Source: Salvia splendens
Taxonomy: Eukaryota; Streptophyta; Magnoliopsida; Lamiales; Lamiaceae
Assembly (NCBI RefSeq): GCF_004379255.2
Contig: NC_056039.1
Span: forward strand, 34,547,883 to 34,611,882
Length of the DNA stretch: 64,000 nucleotides
Direction of reading: 5' to 3'
Part shown: positions 11,801 through 22,678 of the stretch, piece by piece
How the letters are laid out: the number at the start of each line of letters is the position of its first letter
Position numbering within the stretch: position 1 is the stretch's first letter
Translations under genes and position numbers: made by a program
Notes under the pieces: model-generated
Told to the model about the DNA's origin: nothing
The model's input: only the letters and a program-made list of their open reading frames with translations
Databases searched by the model: none

Positions 11801-12095
11801 TGCGGTTTGGCTCAGAAGCTTATTGGCGGAGCTCGGGTGGTCACAAAAGGAGCCAACAACTATTTGTGTGGATAACAAGTCGGCGATTGCACTCTCCAAG
11901 AATCCAGTATTCCACAACCGAAGCAAGCACATCGACACTCGCTTCCACTACATCAGAGAATGTGTTGCGAATCAGGAGATTCAAGTTGAGTATGTGAAAT
12001 CACAAGACCAAGTTGCTGATATTTTCACAAAGCCCCTCAAATTCGAAGACTTTATCAAGATCAGGACGTTGCTCGGAATGACAAATCAAGTTTAA
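8822..12095 (+). pseudogene. Copia pol: zinc knuckle, protease, integrase, RT, RNase H, with a stop and a frameshift
   Basis: In order: zinc knuckle (about 8895), aspartic protease DTGASNHMCG (about 9058), a TGA stop at 9425-9427, pre-integrase WLWHLRFGHLNFG, the integrase core with HADVCGP and RTDRGGEF, and then a ten-C run at 9918-9927 where the frame shifts. The last frame, 9939-12095, is open to the end. It holds the RT ([21 protein letters not shown]) and RNase H ([28 protein letters not shown]). The C-run could also be a sequencing artefact. The first break (8815-8835) lies just upstream. The stop at 12093-12095 overlaps the polypurine tract. Confidence 0.9.
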
Positions 12096-12102
12096 GGGGG
12101 GG
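12094..12102 (+). other. Polypurine tract of the copia element
   Basis: AAGGGGGGG directly precedes the 3' LTR and primes plus-strand synthesis in LTR elements. Confidence 0.85.
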
Positions 12103-12532
12103 TGTTGAAAAATAAACTTGATTTTAAATCAAGAATTCACGAGAAGAACCTAGAATTTAGTAGATGAAAATTAACTAGAATAGTCTAGTTGAAACCACCG
12201 ACTTATAGCAACAACTAATTGAGGAAGGAATTATCTAGAATTGCCTAGCTCCTCACTAAACCGACTTAGGCTATAGATATTAATATATTAAATTGTTAGA
12301 ATATGATTAGATGATGGAATTCTCTAGATTTGGTATGTCGGTTCTTAACCGACTTTGTAGCCTATAAATAGGCATAGATGTATTTTGTTAGTGTACACAT
12401 AAGAGTAGAAAGCTAAGAGTGTGTATTGTGTATTTCCCACATAAACTATTTTCCATATATTCCACCCATTCTCCTCTCAAATATTTCCTCCAAACCAAAT
12501 TAATCCTCCAATATATTTCCTATATTCCAACA
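12103..12532 (+). repeat. 3' LTR of the copia element
   Basis: 430 bp, same length as the left LTR, with a C/G change near 12313 and a T/C change near 12487. GTATA follows it. Confidence 0.95.
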
Positions 12533-12537
12533 GTATA

Positions 12538-14500
12538 TACTATATGATCAGAAAATTAACATTATATATTAATTAATTAGATGAATATATTGAGAGTCGA
12601 GATACATATTCAATACGAACATATGATAGAAAAACCTTCGAATTAATTAAAAGTGGGAGGCAAAGAGAGAAATGCCCATGAGAGAGAATAGACTGAAAGA
12701 GGAAAAAATTAGAACAAAACAAAGGTGGAGAAATAGAATGTTTGTTGTTCAAAGATTTGGAAGAATATCTCATATCAAAATCAAAATCAAAATCAAATAC
12801 TCTCATACCAACAAAAATAAATCAAAATCATAGTATCAAATTGAATTCTTCTAACTATTTAGTATTTAGATTAAATATGAAAATAAATCATAAAAACAGG
12901 ATGAAAATATCAAGCTGCAGATTCTCATGATACTCCTGATTCCATATCCCAGCTCATGTATGTTCTACTTTTCGGCCCATTTCATGCAAAACAGTCGAGA
13001 ACCGAATATTAGTTTAATACACTTGTTATTCATTTCTTATTACCAGCATGACACATATTTATGGAGTACTCCTACTTTCAAAGGACAACAAAAGTTTACA
13101 AAATTTTGGGAAGATCGATCCCATGACAATCAAGAATAAATCAAATTCAAATCCTAACTAATTAAATATTGAAATAAATATAAAGATAAAATGACACTCT
13201 CAAACACTATGCAGCACATATACTATAGTACTCCTATGTTTTTAATTATAAATACTAATACTATTATAATGGAGTATCTGTGTGGCCAAATTTAATAATC
13301 TAAAATTTTGATGTCAAACACAAGATCGTTAGGCGTCCACTCCACAAGATTTACTTGCAGAAAGAACCATTCAGAAAAGGGTTCATCAGAATCACCAACA
13401 ATTTCCTTACAAAAAATCAAATTTATGCGTTTGACTTTTACTCAAATTTGGAACAACAACATAGTACATATGATAAGAGGGTGAGCAAGTGAGATCCAAT
13501 AAAATAGTGTAAGAAGAGAAGAAAAAAAAAGTGGCACACTTTTTGGGGGGGCCTTTCTTGTGACCAAGAATATTTATATAACACTCACAAGATGCATAAA
13601 ATACACACATACACTCGTGTGTGTGTGTGTGTGTGTGTTTGGGAATGTGAGTCCAAGAAACAAGAATCCAACCCAATAGAAAACAGTGAAGGGTTATATG
13701 ACTGTTGAGAAGTCTTTGTAAGTAGGAAGATGTGTTGGAATTTTGCAGGCTCAGATTTTAATGGATCTTTTTTCTCAATCACTTGTAGGAGTAATTTTTT
13801 TTTCTTTCAATTAGATATATGCTTTCTGTTTCATAGGAGTTTGGCATTTTATATTTGTGGATTGGAAATCCAATCAGATGGAGACTGGACTATGACCATT
13901 TTATTGCTTCTTTCACATATCTTTCTATTTGGTGGGATCTCAACATTTCATCATTTCAATTTTCAACATCTATACACACATACTATCAGAGGGAAATTTA
14001 CTGCCATTATTCGAGTGTGAATCTTGATAAATTTCATTGAATACCATTCCGATTGAACACGATAGACATTTTATTATGAGAATATTTGGTGTTAATTATG
14101 AGCACTGAACAAAAAAACCGAGACGGATTATCTTTTAATAAATCAGAGGCAAATCGTAATAAAAAAAAGGTATGATTTTTTTATTTGGCACTGGCATAAT
14201 CACTATGTATGTACATGCATAGAGTAAGACTTTTTTGTTAATTAGTAGTAATAAATGAATTAAGATGTTAAATGGGAATAACAACAAAAAGATGTAGACT
14301 TTGAGGCGTTCCCATGCAGAAGGAGCCAGCACACATATTTTTGACGTAAATCCGAGCTTCACCAACGGTCCTCTAGTCTCCAGCCTACACTAAACAACAA
14401 GTAAAAACAACAAATACTACTTTGAAATAGTAGCTAGCTACCTTGGTCACACTTTGTCACCTTCTCCTTTGGCCTCTTCTCTTGTTCCTCAGATGCCTGC
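12538..14500. other. Intergenic region upstream of the F-box gene
   Basis: AT-rich with no convincing gene. A GT microsatellite lies at about 13615-13638. The short open frames have no recognisable product. Confidence 0.45.
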
Positions 14501-14501
14501 C

Positions 14502-14513
14502 TATATTATAAAT
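14502..14513 (+). promoter_or_regulatory. TATA box of the SNE-like gene
   Basis: TATATTATAAAT lies about 55-65 bases upstream of the start codon at 14569, with a CT-rich leader in between. Confidence 0.5.
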
Positions 14514-14568
14514 ACTAGAGGTGTTCTCTTACTCTCTCTATCTATTAACAAATACTAAAAATTTGGAT

Positions 14569-14988
14569 ATGGATGAGAGACAAGATTATAGTAAGAAGAA
14601 GAAGAAGTTTAAAAGGAGGTTGTGCATCAACGACAACATGGACATCTTAATTGAGATCTTAAAACGACTGGACGAGAAATCAATGGGCGTGGCCGCGTGC
14701 GTGTGCCGCCTCTGGTGCGCCCTAACCCGAAACGACGCCCTGTGGGAGCACCTATGCTTCCGCCAGCTGTCTCCGCCTCCGGAGGGTGTCAGGACGGTCG
14801 TCGCCGCGCTCGGGGGATACCGCCGCCTCTACACACTCTGCGTCAAGCCTGTGCTCAAATCGGCCGGGGACATGTGGACCACCCATGAGCTCGACCTCTC
14901 TCTCTCGCTTTTCTGCGTTCATTATTATGAGAGGCTCTTTCTCGCCACCCCGCCCTCCTCCCTCATCTTTCTATGCAAACCTGGATGA
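14569..14988 (+). CDS. SNE: F-box protein SNEEZY (SNE), gibberellin signalling
   Basis: Single exon, 139 residues from the ATG at 14569. A basic start (KKKKKFKRR) is followed by the F-box (about residues 20-62), which includes MDILIEILKRLDEKS and VAACVCRLWCALTRNDALWE. The tail has the family's GGYRRLY and LSLSLFCVHYYERLF segments and ends SSLIFLCKPG. SNE is the short paralogue of SLEEPY1/GID2. These proteins are the F-box subunits of SCF ubiquitin ligases that recognise DELLA repressors when gibberellin is present. The length and the 'LFCVxYYERL' and 'FLCKP' ends fit SNE better than the longer GID2. The codons of this exon are GC-rich compared with its surroundings. Confidence 0.88.
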   Translation: MDERQDYSKKKKKFKRRLCINDNMDILIEILKRLDEKSMGVAACVCRLWCALTRNDALWEHLCFRQLSPPPEGVRTVVAALGGYRRLYTLCVKPVLKSAGDMWTTHELDLSLSLFCVHYYERLFLATPPSSLIFLCKPG

Positions 14989-15529
14989 CATCCATTTTTT
15001 TTATCAAATTCAATAATCCTACTATCAAATTTTCACTTTCTATTTATTTCCAATCTATCTCATGTAATTATGTACTTCATCACCAACTAAATGCCAAATC
15101 TATGCTTCCACCATATATAAATATTTTTCGCAACCTAGCTCACCCAGCCCACTTAGCTTACTAACAAATGTAGTCCATTTTATAGAAAGAAAATGGGCAA
15201 ATTACACATGAAAAAGGTTTTATTTTTCCCTAAATATTGCATGAAAAGTCATGAATTTTACCTTCGTACTCTGATTTCCCAAGTCGGGTTTTCCGGCTAA
15301 GTAGTGTGCTGATTTAAGCTAACGTGGAAGATGATTAGGAGGTTGAGTGTGCAATAATATGACAATTTTTTTCCTTTCCCCTAAACCCAAATTGCCTAGA
15401 AAATTAAATTTAGAACACACTTCAGAATAGCAGCTAGGAATCATCGTTTTTCCCTTAAAATTCTCTCTCACTTTATATATCCATCCCCATTCCATTCATC
15501 CTTCTCCCTCGTGACCGCGTGCATTCGAC
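14989..15529. other. Intergenic region after SNE
   Basis: It holds the SNE 3' UTR and AT-rich DNA. A CT-rich leader-like segment with TATATA (about 15470-15480) precedes the small reading frame at 15530. Confidence 0.4.
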
Positions 15530-16590
15530 ATGTCCAAGTTCTCACCGCCGCTTCGCATTTTCTTACTCTGCTTTTGTTTTGCATCCATTTCTGGTAATTA
15601 AGTTGATTCTTTGAAAATATTAAACTCACCAAACACTGACCCATATGTAAGTTCCCCATTCTCACTGCCACCATATGAATCCCTCCTCCATTCCCTTCAC
15701 CCGAAAACACCCCCATACTGCCAGTGGCGGATCTAGAACTTTTAATCTGGGGGTACGAATTGTACGAAAAATAATTATATTATAAAGAAGTATTAAAAAC
15801 AATATAAAAATAGTAGCATAAGAAAACTAATAAAGTAGTTTGTAAAATGCACAAAACAAAATAAGAAAAATAGTAAACTATTCAATTTTGAACTTTAATT
15901 CATACATAAGCATTAAAATTATAACTGAAATAAAAAATATATGTATACCTAATTTTTGAAAGAAACTCAAATTCATAGTACTTACTATTAAGAATATAAT
16001 TGAAAAAAAAATAAAAAATGCCGTACATACCTAATCTTTGAAAAAGAAAATTGATTAACTGTATATTCAAATTTTATATGAATATATTTCATATTATACT
16101 CAGTAAAAATGCAATAAAAATTGCATATATATAAAAATAAATTGCAATAGATCATTTATAAATATTCTACGCTAGTTGAATTTTCAATTTTATAGCACAT
16201 TAAGAATATAATTCAAATAAAAGTAAAAAACTTTGAAAAACTATCTAGAGATAGAAGTAAAATCAAATAAGATCATTGAGATAAAATAAAATAAAATAAT
16301 TGAACTCCCTGATATGTCTAATAGTAAAAGGAAATGCACAACATTTAGAAGTAATATGCATAAGGGGGATTCGAACACTGGCCAAAAAATAGGAAGACCA
16401 AATGCTGAACCACCCGACCACAAAAACTATTACGAACTGTCACTACAATAATACATTAAGACGTAAATATTTGGGGGTATAGTGGTACCCCCTTATTCCC
16501 ATGTGGCTCCGCCACTGCATACTGTGTATACCCACCCACCACCCTGCCGCCCACATCAACTTCAAAAAATCTAACCTCGTTTTTGTTGAA
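15530..16590 (+). pseudogene. Possible small secreted-protein gene interrupted by a hAT-like MITE
   Basis: An ATG at 15530 starts MSKFSPPLRIFLLCFCFASI, which looks like a signal peptide, and runs to a gtaatt donor at about 15594. After a short AT-rich intron-like gap, an open stretch (about 15650-15721) reads PPYESLLHSLHPKTPPYC. The 796-bp MITE follows, and the frame then appears to resume with YPPTTLPP up to about 16590. I do not recognise the family. The exon model is inferred from a signal-like start, a donor, and frame agreement across the insertion; it may be chance. Confidence 0.25.
15722..16517. mobile_element. hAT-like MITE with 8-bp target duplication
   Basis: The left end is CAGTGGCGGATCTAG and the right end GGCTCCGCCACTG, giving inverted termini CAGTGGCGGA / CAGTGGCGGAG. 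CATACTGC (15714-15721) and CATACTGT (16518-16525) flank it, a 7-of-8 match to an 8-bp hAT-type duplication. The inside is AT-rich and non-coding. Near its right end (about 16365-16430, minus strand) is a tRNA-like stretch with a box B (GTTCGAATCC). Confidence 0.7.
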
Positions 16591-17032
16591 ATTGTCTGGA
16601 TTAGGATGTGAAATCGTGGTTGTTCGAACGATGATGTTCTCCTAGCGGTGATGTTCTCCTCAACCCGGTAAAGTTCATGAATTTTCATGCAACATTTTAT
16701 ATTTAACGGGAAAACCAAATTATTTTAAAAGTTCATGGGTTTAGAGGCAATTTTCCAAAGAAATTCAGCCTAGGTTAGTGCACTTGGGGGATGCGCCTGG
16801 GTTGGGGTGGGCCCCAAGTGTTCTGCCCATGGAGGTGCTAGGTTGGTCTAATCCATTTGACAACTCTAATTTTACTGATATATTTAATTTATAATAAAAT
16901 GTGAGTGGAAAATTAGTAAAATCTAAAAAGGGAACTCCTATTCACGAATAGAGGGAGCAACTTCTAATAAAAAAAATCAATCGTCTCACAATAGTCAAAC
17001 TGAAATAAATAATACAAAATCATATTTAATAG
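16526..17032. other. Intergenic sequence
   Basis: No gene recognised beyond the possible exon noted up to about 16590. Confidence 0.4.
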
Positions 17033-17034
17033 TA

Positions 17035-17257
17035 CTACATTCGTCCACAAAGAGTAGTCGTAGTTGTGGGTGACATAGGTATCAATGCAAATTTGGTAAA
17101 ATAAGAAATAATATAGAGGTAAAATCGTTGAAGGTGTCGATAGTGAAAAATGAGACCCAATCCATTAGAGTGGAAAACTTACCATAAATAGATATAGACT
17201 AACTTTGGTGGCGACTCAATATGAAAAAACATGAATATTTTTCGTGGACGAAGATAG
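17035..17257. mobile_element. Stowaway-like (Tc1/mariner) MITE
   Basis: The termini CTACATTCGTCCACAAAGA and, reverse complemented from the right end, CTATCTTCGTCCACGAAA are imperfect inverted repeats. TA sits on both sides (17033-17034 and 17258-17259). The size (223 bp), TA duplication and CT-start termini fit Stowaway-type MITEs. It has no coding content. Confidence 0.65.
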
Positions 17258-17259
17258 TA

Positions 17260-18640
17260 CGACAATAAAACACAATGTTTCATATATATCATTCTCTTTT
17301 AATTAACACTCAAAATATAATTACATCGTTATGTCATAAACACCATTGTTTTGTCACCATATTATAGTATTTTATTTTGTCATATTAGTTTCTATTTTTT
17401 TTTTTACTTTAGTAGGACAATTGAGAAAAATAAAAAAAATTATGATTTTTTAATTCTGGCTTTAAATGTTATGAGATTAACTACGAGTAAACAGTAAGTT
17501 ATGATTTAAATGACACTTATTCCTATTTAGATAGTTGAAAATATTAAAGAGGAGTGAATTTATTGCAATTTGCATTTCTTAAAACTACGGAAGTTGTTTT
17601 TCTGGCATGTCAATGATGATTATTGCAGAAACTTAAATGTATAGTAATAGCCGGCTGTGTAAATGACCTAATCATAATTGGGCTTTTAGCCCACTAAAAT
17701 GTACTATTAATTGCCCAATCAACCTCCCTTTTTAAAGAAATCAGCCCACTAAAATATATAATACACGAAATTTACGCTATAGTATAAAATTTTAAAATAA
17801 TTATGTAAATTTAATTAGTGGAAAATATGTGTTGGATAAAAGAGTAAGTTAGAGCTTGGTAAGCTTTCAAGAAATAGTATCATGTTTTTGATAAACTAAT
17901 TTTTTGTTACTACGGTGTCTCGTAATTTTATGAATATTTTCATTGCGTCGACGAAGAACTAGCAAATGCTATAACATTCAAAAATAAATTACGAAACTTA
18001 TTAATATTAATTTATGTACTATGAAGGTAAACAAAAACGAGCCATATTTTCTGTGGCCCACAACTCCATGTTACCACCCAACATCTTGTCACCACACAAA
18101 ATGGTAATATTTGCAAATTATTGATATTATTTTATTCTAATTACAGTATGTTATATAGACCTTTATTAAAAAATATTACGCTATATATATATTTATATTT
18201 TAAAAGCAGTAAGTTAACACACATAATATTTTGTACATATCGTGAAATATTGAGATATGTAGCATTTCTATTGTTTTTTTTACAATAGGAGTATGATAAA
18301 TATAGTTTAATGAATATTTAAAAGTGTATATTTATACTCATTTTTCCCCAAACATTTTGTTTCGTGAGGGCTCACCTTTGGATGCCTCCCCAAAATTAAA
18401 TAGTACTACTACTATACTAATTGTTACTTTCAGACAAATATAATAAATATAATTATGAAAAATTAACATATTGAATAATCATACTACTATTATACAGTTT
18501 TGGTTCCATTTTTATTTTATTCAGTTTTATATTTAATCTATATATTTATATATACACATTAGCATAATTTTTTTTAACTGCTGCGTATAGTTGTAGTTCT
18601 ACTACTAGTTTAAATAATCTCTCCACAGTACAATTATTTT
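17260..18640. other. Intergenic AT-rich sequence
   Basis: No gene, RNA gene or long repeat recognised. The end of the stretch leads into the 5' leader of the J-domain gene. Confidence 0.4.
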
Positions 18641-18761
18641 TTATTTTTATTTTTATTTTTATTTTTGGTGCTCCGATTTCTGGAGGAATCTCTGTCGTCG
18701 GCCGCCGGAATATTCTGCTGAGGTAGTTACTTCTCGCCGCCAACTCCGAGTTTAATCTTAA

Positions 18762-19443
18762 GTGAGCTTTCCTTTTTGGTTTATTTGTATTTCTTTTTTG
18801 GTAATTCTTTTGGTGGTGATTTTGAAATGATGCGGTGGGTTTCTGTTTGTTCGAATTAAACCTATTTTTGGTGTAGATCTGAAGCTAGCTTTGTAGGATC
18901 AGGAGATTCTGTAGTTAATTTTGTTCTGGATTTTTTGAATCTCGCTTAGATTTTTAGATTTTCTCCTTTTGTTTAGTTCGTTGTCTGGGCCGAAAATTGT
19001 GGATTTTAGTCAATTTTAGTGATTTCAAGCTTATATCTTCTGTAATAAAAACATTGTGCTGAATTTTCGGAGTATTTGTATAATTATGGCGTTGGGCTGA
19101 ATTTAGCTTGATATTGTTTGACTGGGCTGAATTTGGTGAAAACGAAGTTGAATTGAAGCTTGCGTTTCTTCAGTTGTTTGTTTTTGTTAGTTCGAACAGC
19201 TCACCGCGATTTTTTGCATGTTTTTTTTCGTTGTGTTTGTTGAGTGAAGTGGATGATTTGAATTTACGATTGATTTATTCTGATTGGTGCTGGGTGACAA
19301 CGATTGATAGCTTGAGCAGTGGATGATTTTTCTTCTTCTTTTACATTGGTTGTTGAAGCCAGGATTTTATCATTTTTTATCAGCTTAATATTACGTGTAC
19401 AGCTGAAACTTAGTGTTTCTTGATCTGTTTTCATTTTATGCAG
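18762..19443 (+). other. Probable 5'-UTR intron of the J-domain gene
   Basis: A donor-like AA|GTGAGC at 18762 and a pyrimidine-rich acceptor ending TTTTATGCAG at 19443 bracket a T-rich stretch without coding potential, just upstream of a single-exon CDS. Leader introns are common in this position in plant genes. The exact ends are inferred. Confidence 0.4.
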
Positions 19444-19554
19444 CACGCAGTCAGTTTTTCTGTAAGGCCATCGGATCTGTCACCTGGCATATGCTGCTTG
19501 TAATTTGTTGTCTTTGTTAAGGATCTGGGCTTGCGTATTGTAGTCAAACTTGAG

Positions 19555-21801
19555 ATGGGATCCAACACGGAGGAAGCCATTAGAGCTAAAACATTGGCTG
19601 AGAAGCAATTTTTGGAGAAAAATTTTGCCGGAGCGCAGAAGTATGCTGCGAGAGCTCAGACACTATGTAAGGAACTGGATGGTATATCACAGATGGTGGC
19701 CACATATGGAGTCTACAAGGCTTCTGAGGCGACGGCTAATGGAGAACTCGACTTCTATTCAATCCTTGGAGTGGACCCATCTGTTGAGAAGTCCAAATTG
19801 AAGAAGCAGTACAAGAAAATGGCAGTTACACTACACCCTGATAAGAACAAAACTGTTGGCGCTGACGGGGCATTCCGGCTAGTTTCCGAAGCATGGACAC
19901 TGTTATCTGATAGTGCTCAAAGAAGTGCTTATGATCAACGGAGAAGTTTGTTAGCTGGGTACAGTGATCCTTCCAAGTTTTCTGCTCATGGAAGACTCGA
20001 TACATTTTGGACTGTCTGTACCTCCTGTCGCGTCCAGTATGAGTATCTTAGGAAATATGTTAACAAACGACTTTCTTGCAAGAACTGTCGTGGTGTCTTT
20101 GTTGCTGTTGAAACTGGGTTGGCCCCTCCAAATGATACTTTCCAATATAACTATTCTTATACGCCTGAGAATGGTTATGGTCATGGAAACCATGGTCGTG
20201 GGGTTGCATATATACCCCCAACAACTGGTTATGGTGCACCGAGTGTGGTGTCGGGACATCATACTGGATATAGATCAGAGTATGCTTCGAATATATCCTT
20301 TCAGGGTAGCGCATCTGGAAATTCTGTCGGACTCTCAGACCCTAGTGGACTATCTTCATCTTCATTTATCTTTTACCAAGCCAATGGGGAGGCAAACCCG
20401 ACAAAAGCTAATGGCAAGCATCAGTCGGTGAAGGCTACGGGTCATATGGTCTCTAATGGGTGTACTGGTCAGTATGAAGCATCAAAACCCAAACGGGGGA
20501 GACCTGCCAAGAAGAGAAAAGTGGAATTAGGAATCTCGTATCCAAATGGGCATGACAAAGGTTGTGCAAATGTTGCTCTTGAACCTAATACAGCCACTGC
20601 AGATGGAATATTAAAGCCTGCTGCTAAGCTTCCCTTTGCAGCTGAAACTTTGACAAGGCGGAGTTCTGCTGCTCCTGCGGTTGATGGGAGGCAGTTGTTA
20701 ATTGATAAGGCAAGAACAGAAATTCGTAAGAAGCTTGAAGAAATGAAGTTGGCTGATGAAGCAGCTGCTGTCGAGGCTGAGAAAAGAAAGGCGCTTGCTG
20801 AAGCTGATAAATTACGGACAGCTGATGCTAATAAACAATTGGAACTTAAGAGAACTGTATCTATAACAGTTCCAGATTCGGATTTCCATGACTTTGACCA
20901 GGACAGGTCTGAAGAATGCTTTAAGCCTAAGCATATATGGGCCCTCTATGATGAAGAAGACGGTATGCCTCGCTTATATTGTATAATTCGCGACATCATC
21001 TCCTTGAATCCATTCAAGATTTATATAAGTTACTTAAGCTCCAAATCTGACACTGAATTCGGGAGTGTGAATTGGTTAGATTCTGGGTTTACCAAATCTT
21101 GTGGGAGTTTTAGAGTGTTTCACTCTGAAACAGTGGAGCAAGTCAACATATTCTCTCATCTCCTTGCTAGGGAGAAGGCTGGTAGGGGAGGTTGTGTAAG
21201 AATATATCCAAGAAGTGGAGACATTTGGGCTGTATACAGGAACTGGTCACCGGATTGGAACAGAACAACCCCGGCTGAGGTAAGACACCAGTACGAAATG
21301 GTTGAGGTTCTTGATGATTATTCCGAAGATAACGGTGTATGTGTAGCGCCTGTGATTAAGCTGGATGGATACAAGACGGTGTACCATAGGGACACAGACA
21401 AGGATGGCACCCGATGGATTCCAAGAAGAGAGATGCTACGGTTTTCACACCAGGTACCGTCTTGCTCCCTCAAAGTTGAAGGCACTAACTTGCCTGAGGG
21501 CTGCTGGGATCTCGACCCCGCTGCAACCCCAGAAGAACTCCTTCAAGGAGAAACTGGACTTCACAATAATACAAGTCTAGGCCAGACAGCAATCATTTCT
21601 GAGATCCGAGAAGAAGAACAATATTCATCTGAAGGAAAAGTGAGCGAAAGTAAAATCTGTGATTCGACTCCAGACAACTACGGCACACAGGTTGCAGGCA
21701 TGGAGCCCGAAAGTATCACAACCGAGGTCCCTCAAGTGGAATGCAGAAACAAGGAAGCTCCAGCCGGACTCCCGTCTGTTGGAACAGGAGCAAGGAGTTA
21801 A
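19555..21801 (+). CDS. J-domain protein with DUF3444 C-terminal domain
   Basis: Single-exon CDS, 748 residues. The ATG at 19555 is chosen because the family begins M-(G)-S-N--EA-RAK--AE; the frame can be read back to a TTG at 19531. Residues 1-60 form the conserved N-terminal helix pair. The J domain spans about 66-131 with HPD at 94-96, the loop that stimulates Hsp70 ATPase. A Cys-rich patch follows (CTSC about 160, CKNC about 180). Near 313-325 lies KRGRPAKKRKVE, an AT-hook/nuclear-signal type motif. An Ala/Lys/Glu coiled segment occupies about 385-435. DUF3444 spans about 455-660, with HIWALYDEEDGMPRLYC and GDIWAVYRNWSPDW. These proteins are plant-specific J proteins thought to act in the nucleus; clients are unknown. 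The frame is intact. Confidence 0.9.
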   Translation: MGSNTEEAIRAKTLAEKQFLEKNFAGAQKYAARAQTLCKELDGISQMVATYGVYKASEATANGELDFYSILGVDPSVEKSKLKKQYKKMAVTLHPDKNKTVGADGAFRLVSEAWTLLSDSAQRSAYDQRRSLLAGYSDPSKFSAHGRLDTFWTVCTSCRVQYEYLRKYVNKRLSCKNCRGVFVAVETGLAPPNDTFQYNYSYTPENGYGHGNHGRGVAYIPPTTGYGAPSVVSGHHTGYRSEYASNISFQGSASGNSVGLSDPSGLSSSSFIFYQANGEANPTKANGKHQSVKATGHMVSNGCTGQYEASKPKRGRPAKKRKVELGISYPNGHDKGCANVALEPNTATADGILKPAAKLPFAAETLTRRSSAAPAVDGRQLLIDKARTEIRKKLEEMKLADEAAAVEAEKRKALAEADKLRTADANKQLELKRTVSITVPDSDFHDFDQDRSEECFKPKHIWALYDEEDGMPRLYCIIRDIISLNPFKIYISYLSSKSDTEFGSVNWLDSGFTKSCGSFRVFHSETVEQVNIFSHLLAREKAGRGGCVRIYPRSGDIWAVYRNWSPDWNRTTPAEVRHQYEMVEVLDDYSEDNGVCVAPVIKLDGYKTVYHRDTDKDGTRWIPRREMLRFSHQVPSCSLKVEGTNLPEGCWDLDPAATPEELLQGETGLHNNTSLGQTAIISEIREEEQYSSEGKVSESKICDSTPDNYGTQVAGMEPESITTEVPQVECRNKEAPAGLPSVGTGARS

Positions 21802-22678
21802 CAAGAGTTGAGTTAATCTGAAAAAAACTCCATTTCACATATATCAAGTGCATCCTCACAGCTGAACTACAGGCTTGACAGACATGAAAGTGCAAAAGAA
21901 AGTAGAAATTGAACCTGCTCTGTTCGTTGCAGGGAGAGATACAAATGTATAGATTTAAACACAGCCTAGATTGATCCCTACTTTCCTCAAAAAGGTTAGA
22001 TAGTTGGAGGATTAGAAGCAATCATTTGCCTTCATATCCATTCAGTAATTTGTAACCTTGATTTAGAACTGTTTGACTCCTGCTTCTATAGAAATGCTTT
22101 ATATTTCGACTCTGTTAAGCGATGATATGTAGCGCTTGCTTTTTCGCTATCTCTGCGAAATTGAAATGTTGAGAAGTTTTTGGACTTTTGTGATTTTTGT
22201 TCTTGGATGTTTTAGATTAATAATATTTTCCGTCTTGAAAGATTTGATGATTAACTGTTTGTTTAAAAGCTAGTCCTGCAGTTTTCAGACATTGTGCTGC
22301 CCTTTTCTATTGTGGGTTATGTTATTCATTGTAAATAGTACCAATGCAAATCGTGTGTAGGAAAAATCGATCAAGTATGCTATTGCCTATCTGAATTGTT
22401 GTACTACTGACTACGAAATTTTCTCATTACAAAATAAAATTAAGAATTTTTTTTTGAGATTTTGCTATTGAACTAAAGAAGGACTGAGGGATCTTGATAG
22501 ATTCAAGACCTAAAATTTTGGACAAAGTATTGCAATGAAAAATTGAAGGAAAAAAGAAAGCATTATTGTGAGATCTTGGTATCACATTGAAATGAAAGAT
22601 TGAAGTAAAAAATCAAGCATTAATCTTTGCTACCAACGTGAAGAAATTGTAAGGTATTTAATGAAAAGAGGGAACATC
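21802..22678. other. 3' UTR and intergenic sequence
   Basis: The 3' UTR of the J-domain gene extends into this stretch. No other gene is seen. Confidence 0.45.

Larger units (their letters stand above)
7573..12532 (+). mobile_element. Ty1/copia LTR retrotransposon, full length, coding region damaged
   Basis: Two 430-bp LTRs (7573-8002 and 12103-12532) begin TGTTG and end CAACA, and are flanked by the 5-bp duplication GTATA (7568-7572 and 12533-12537). I count two differences between the LTRs. A primer-binding site complementary to initiator tRNA-Met follows the left LTR, and a polypurine tract precedes the right one. The domain order gag, zinc knuckle, protease, integrase, reverse transcriptase, RNase H defines Ty1/copia. 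Three lesions interrupt translation, so this copy should not make a full polyprotein. Confidence 0.95.
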
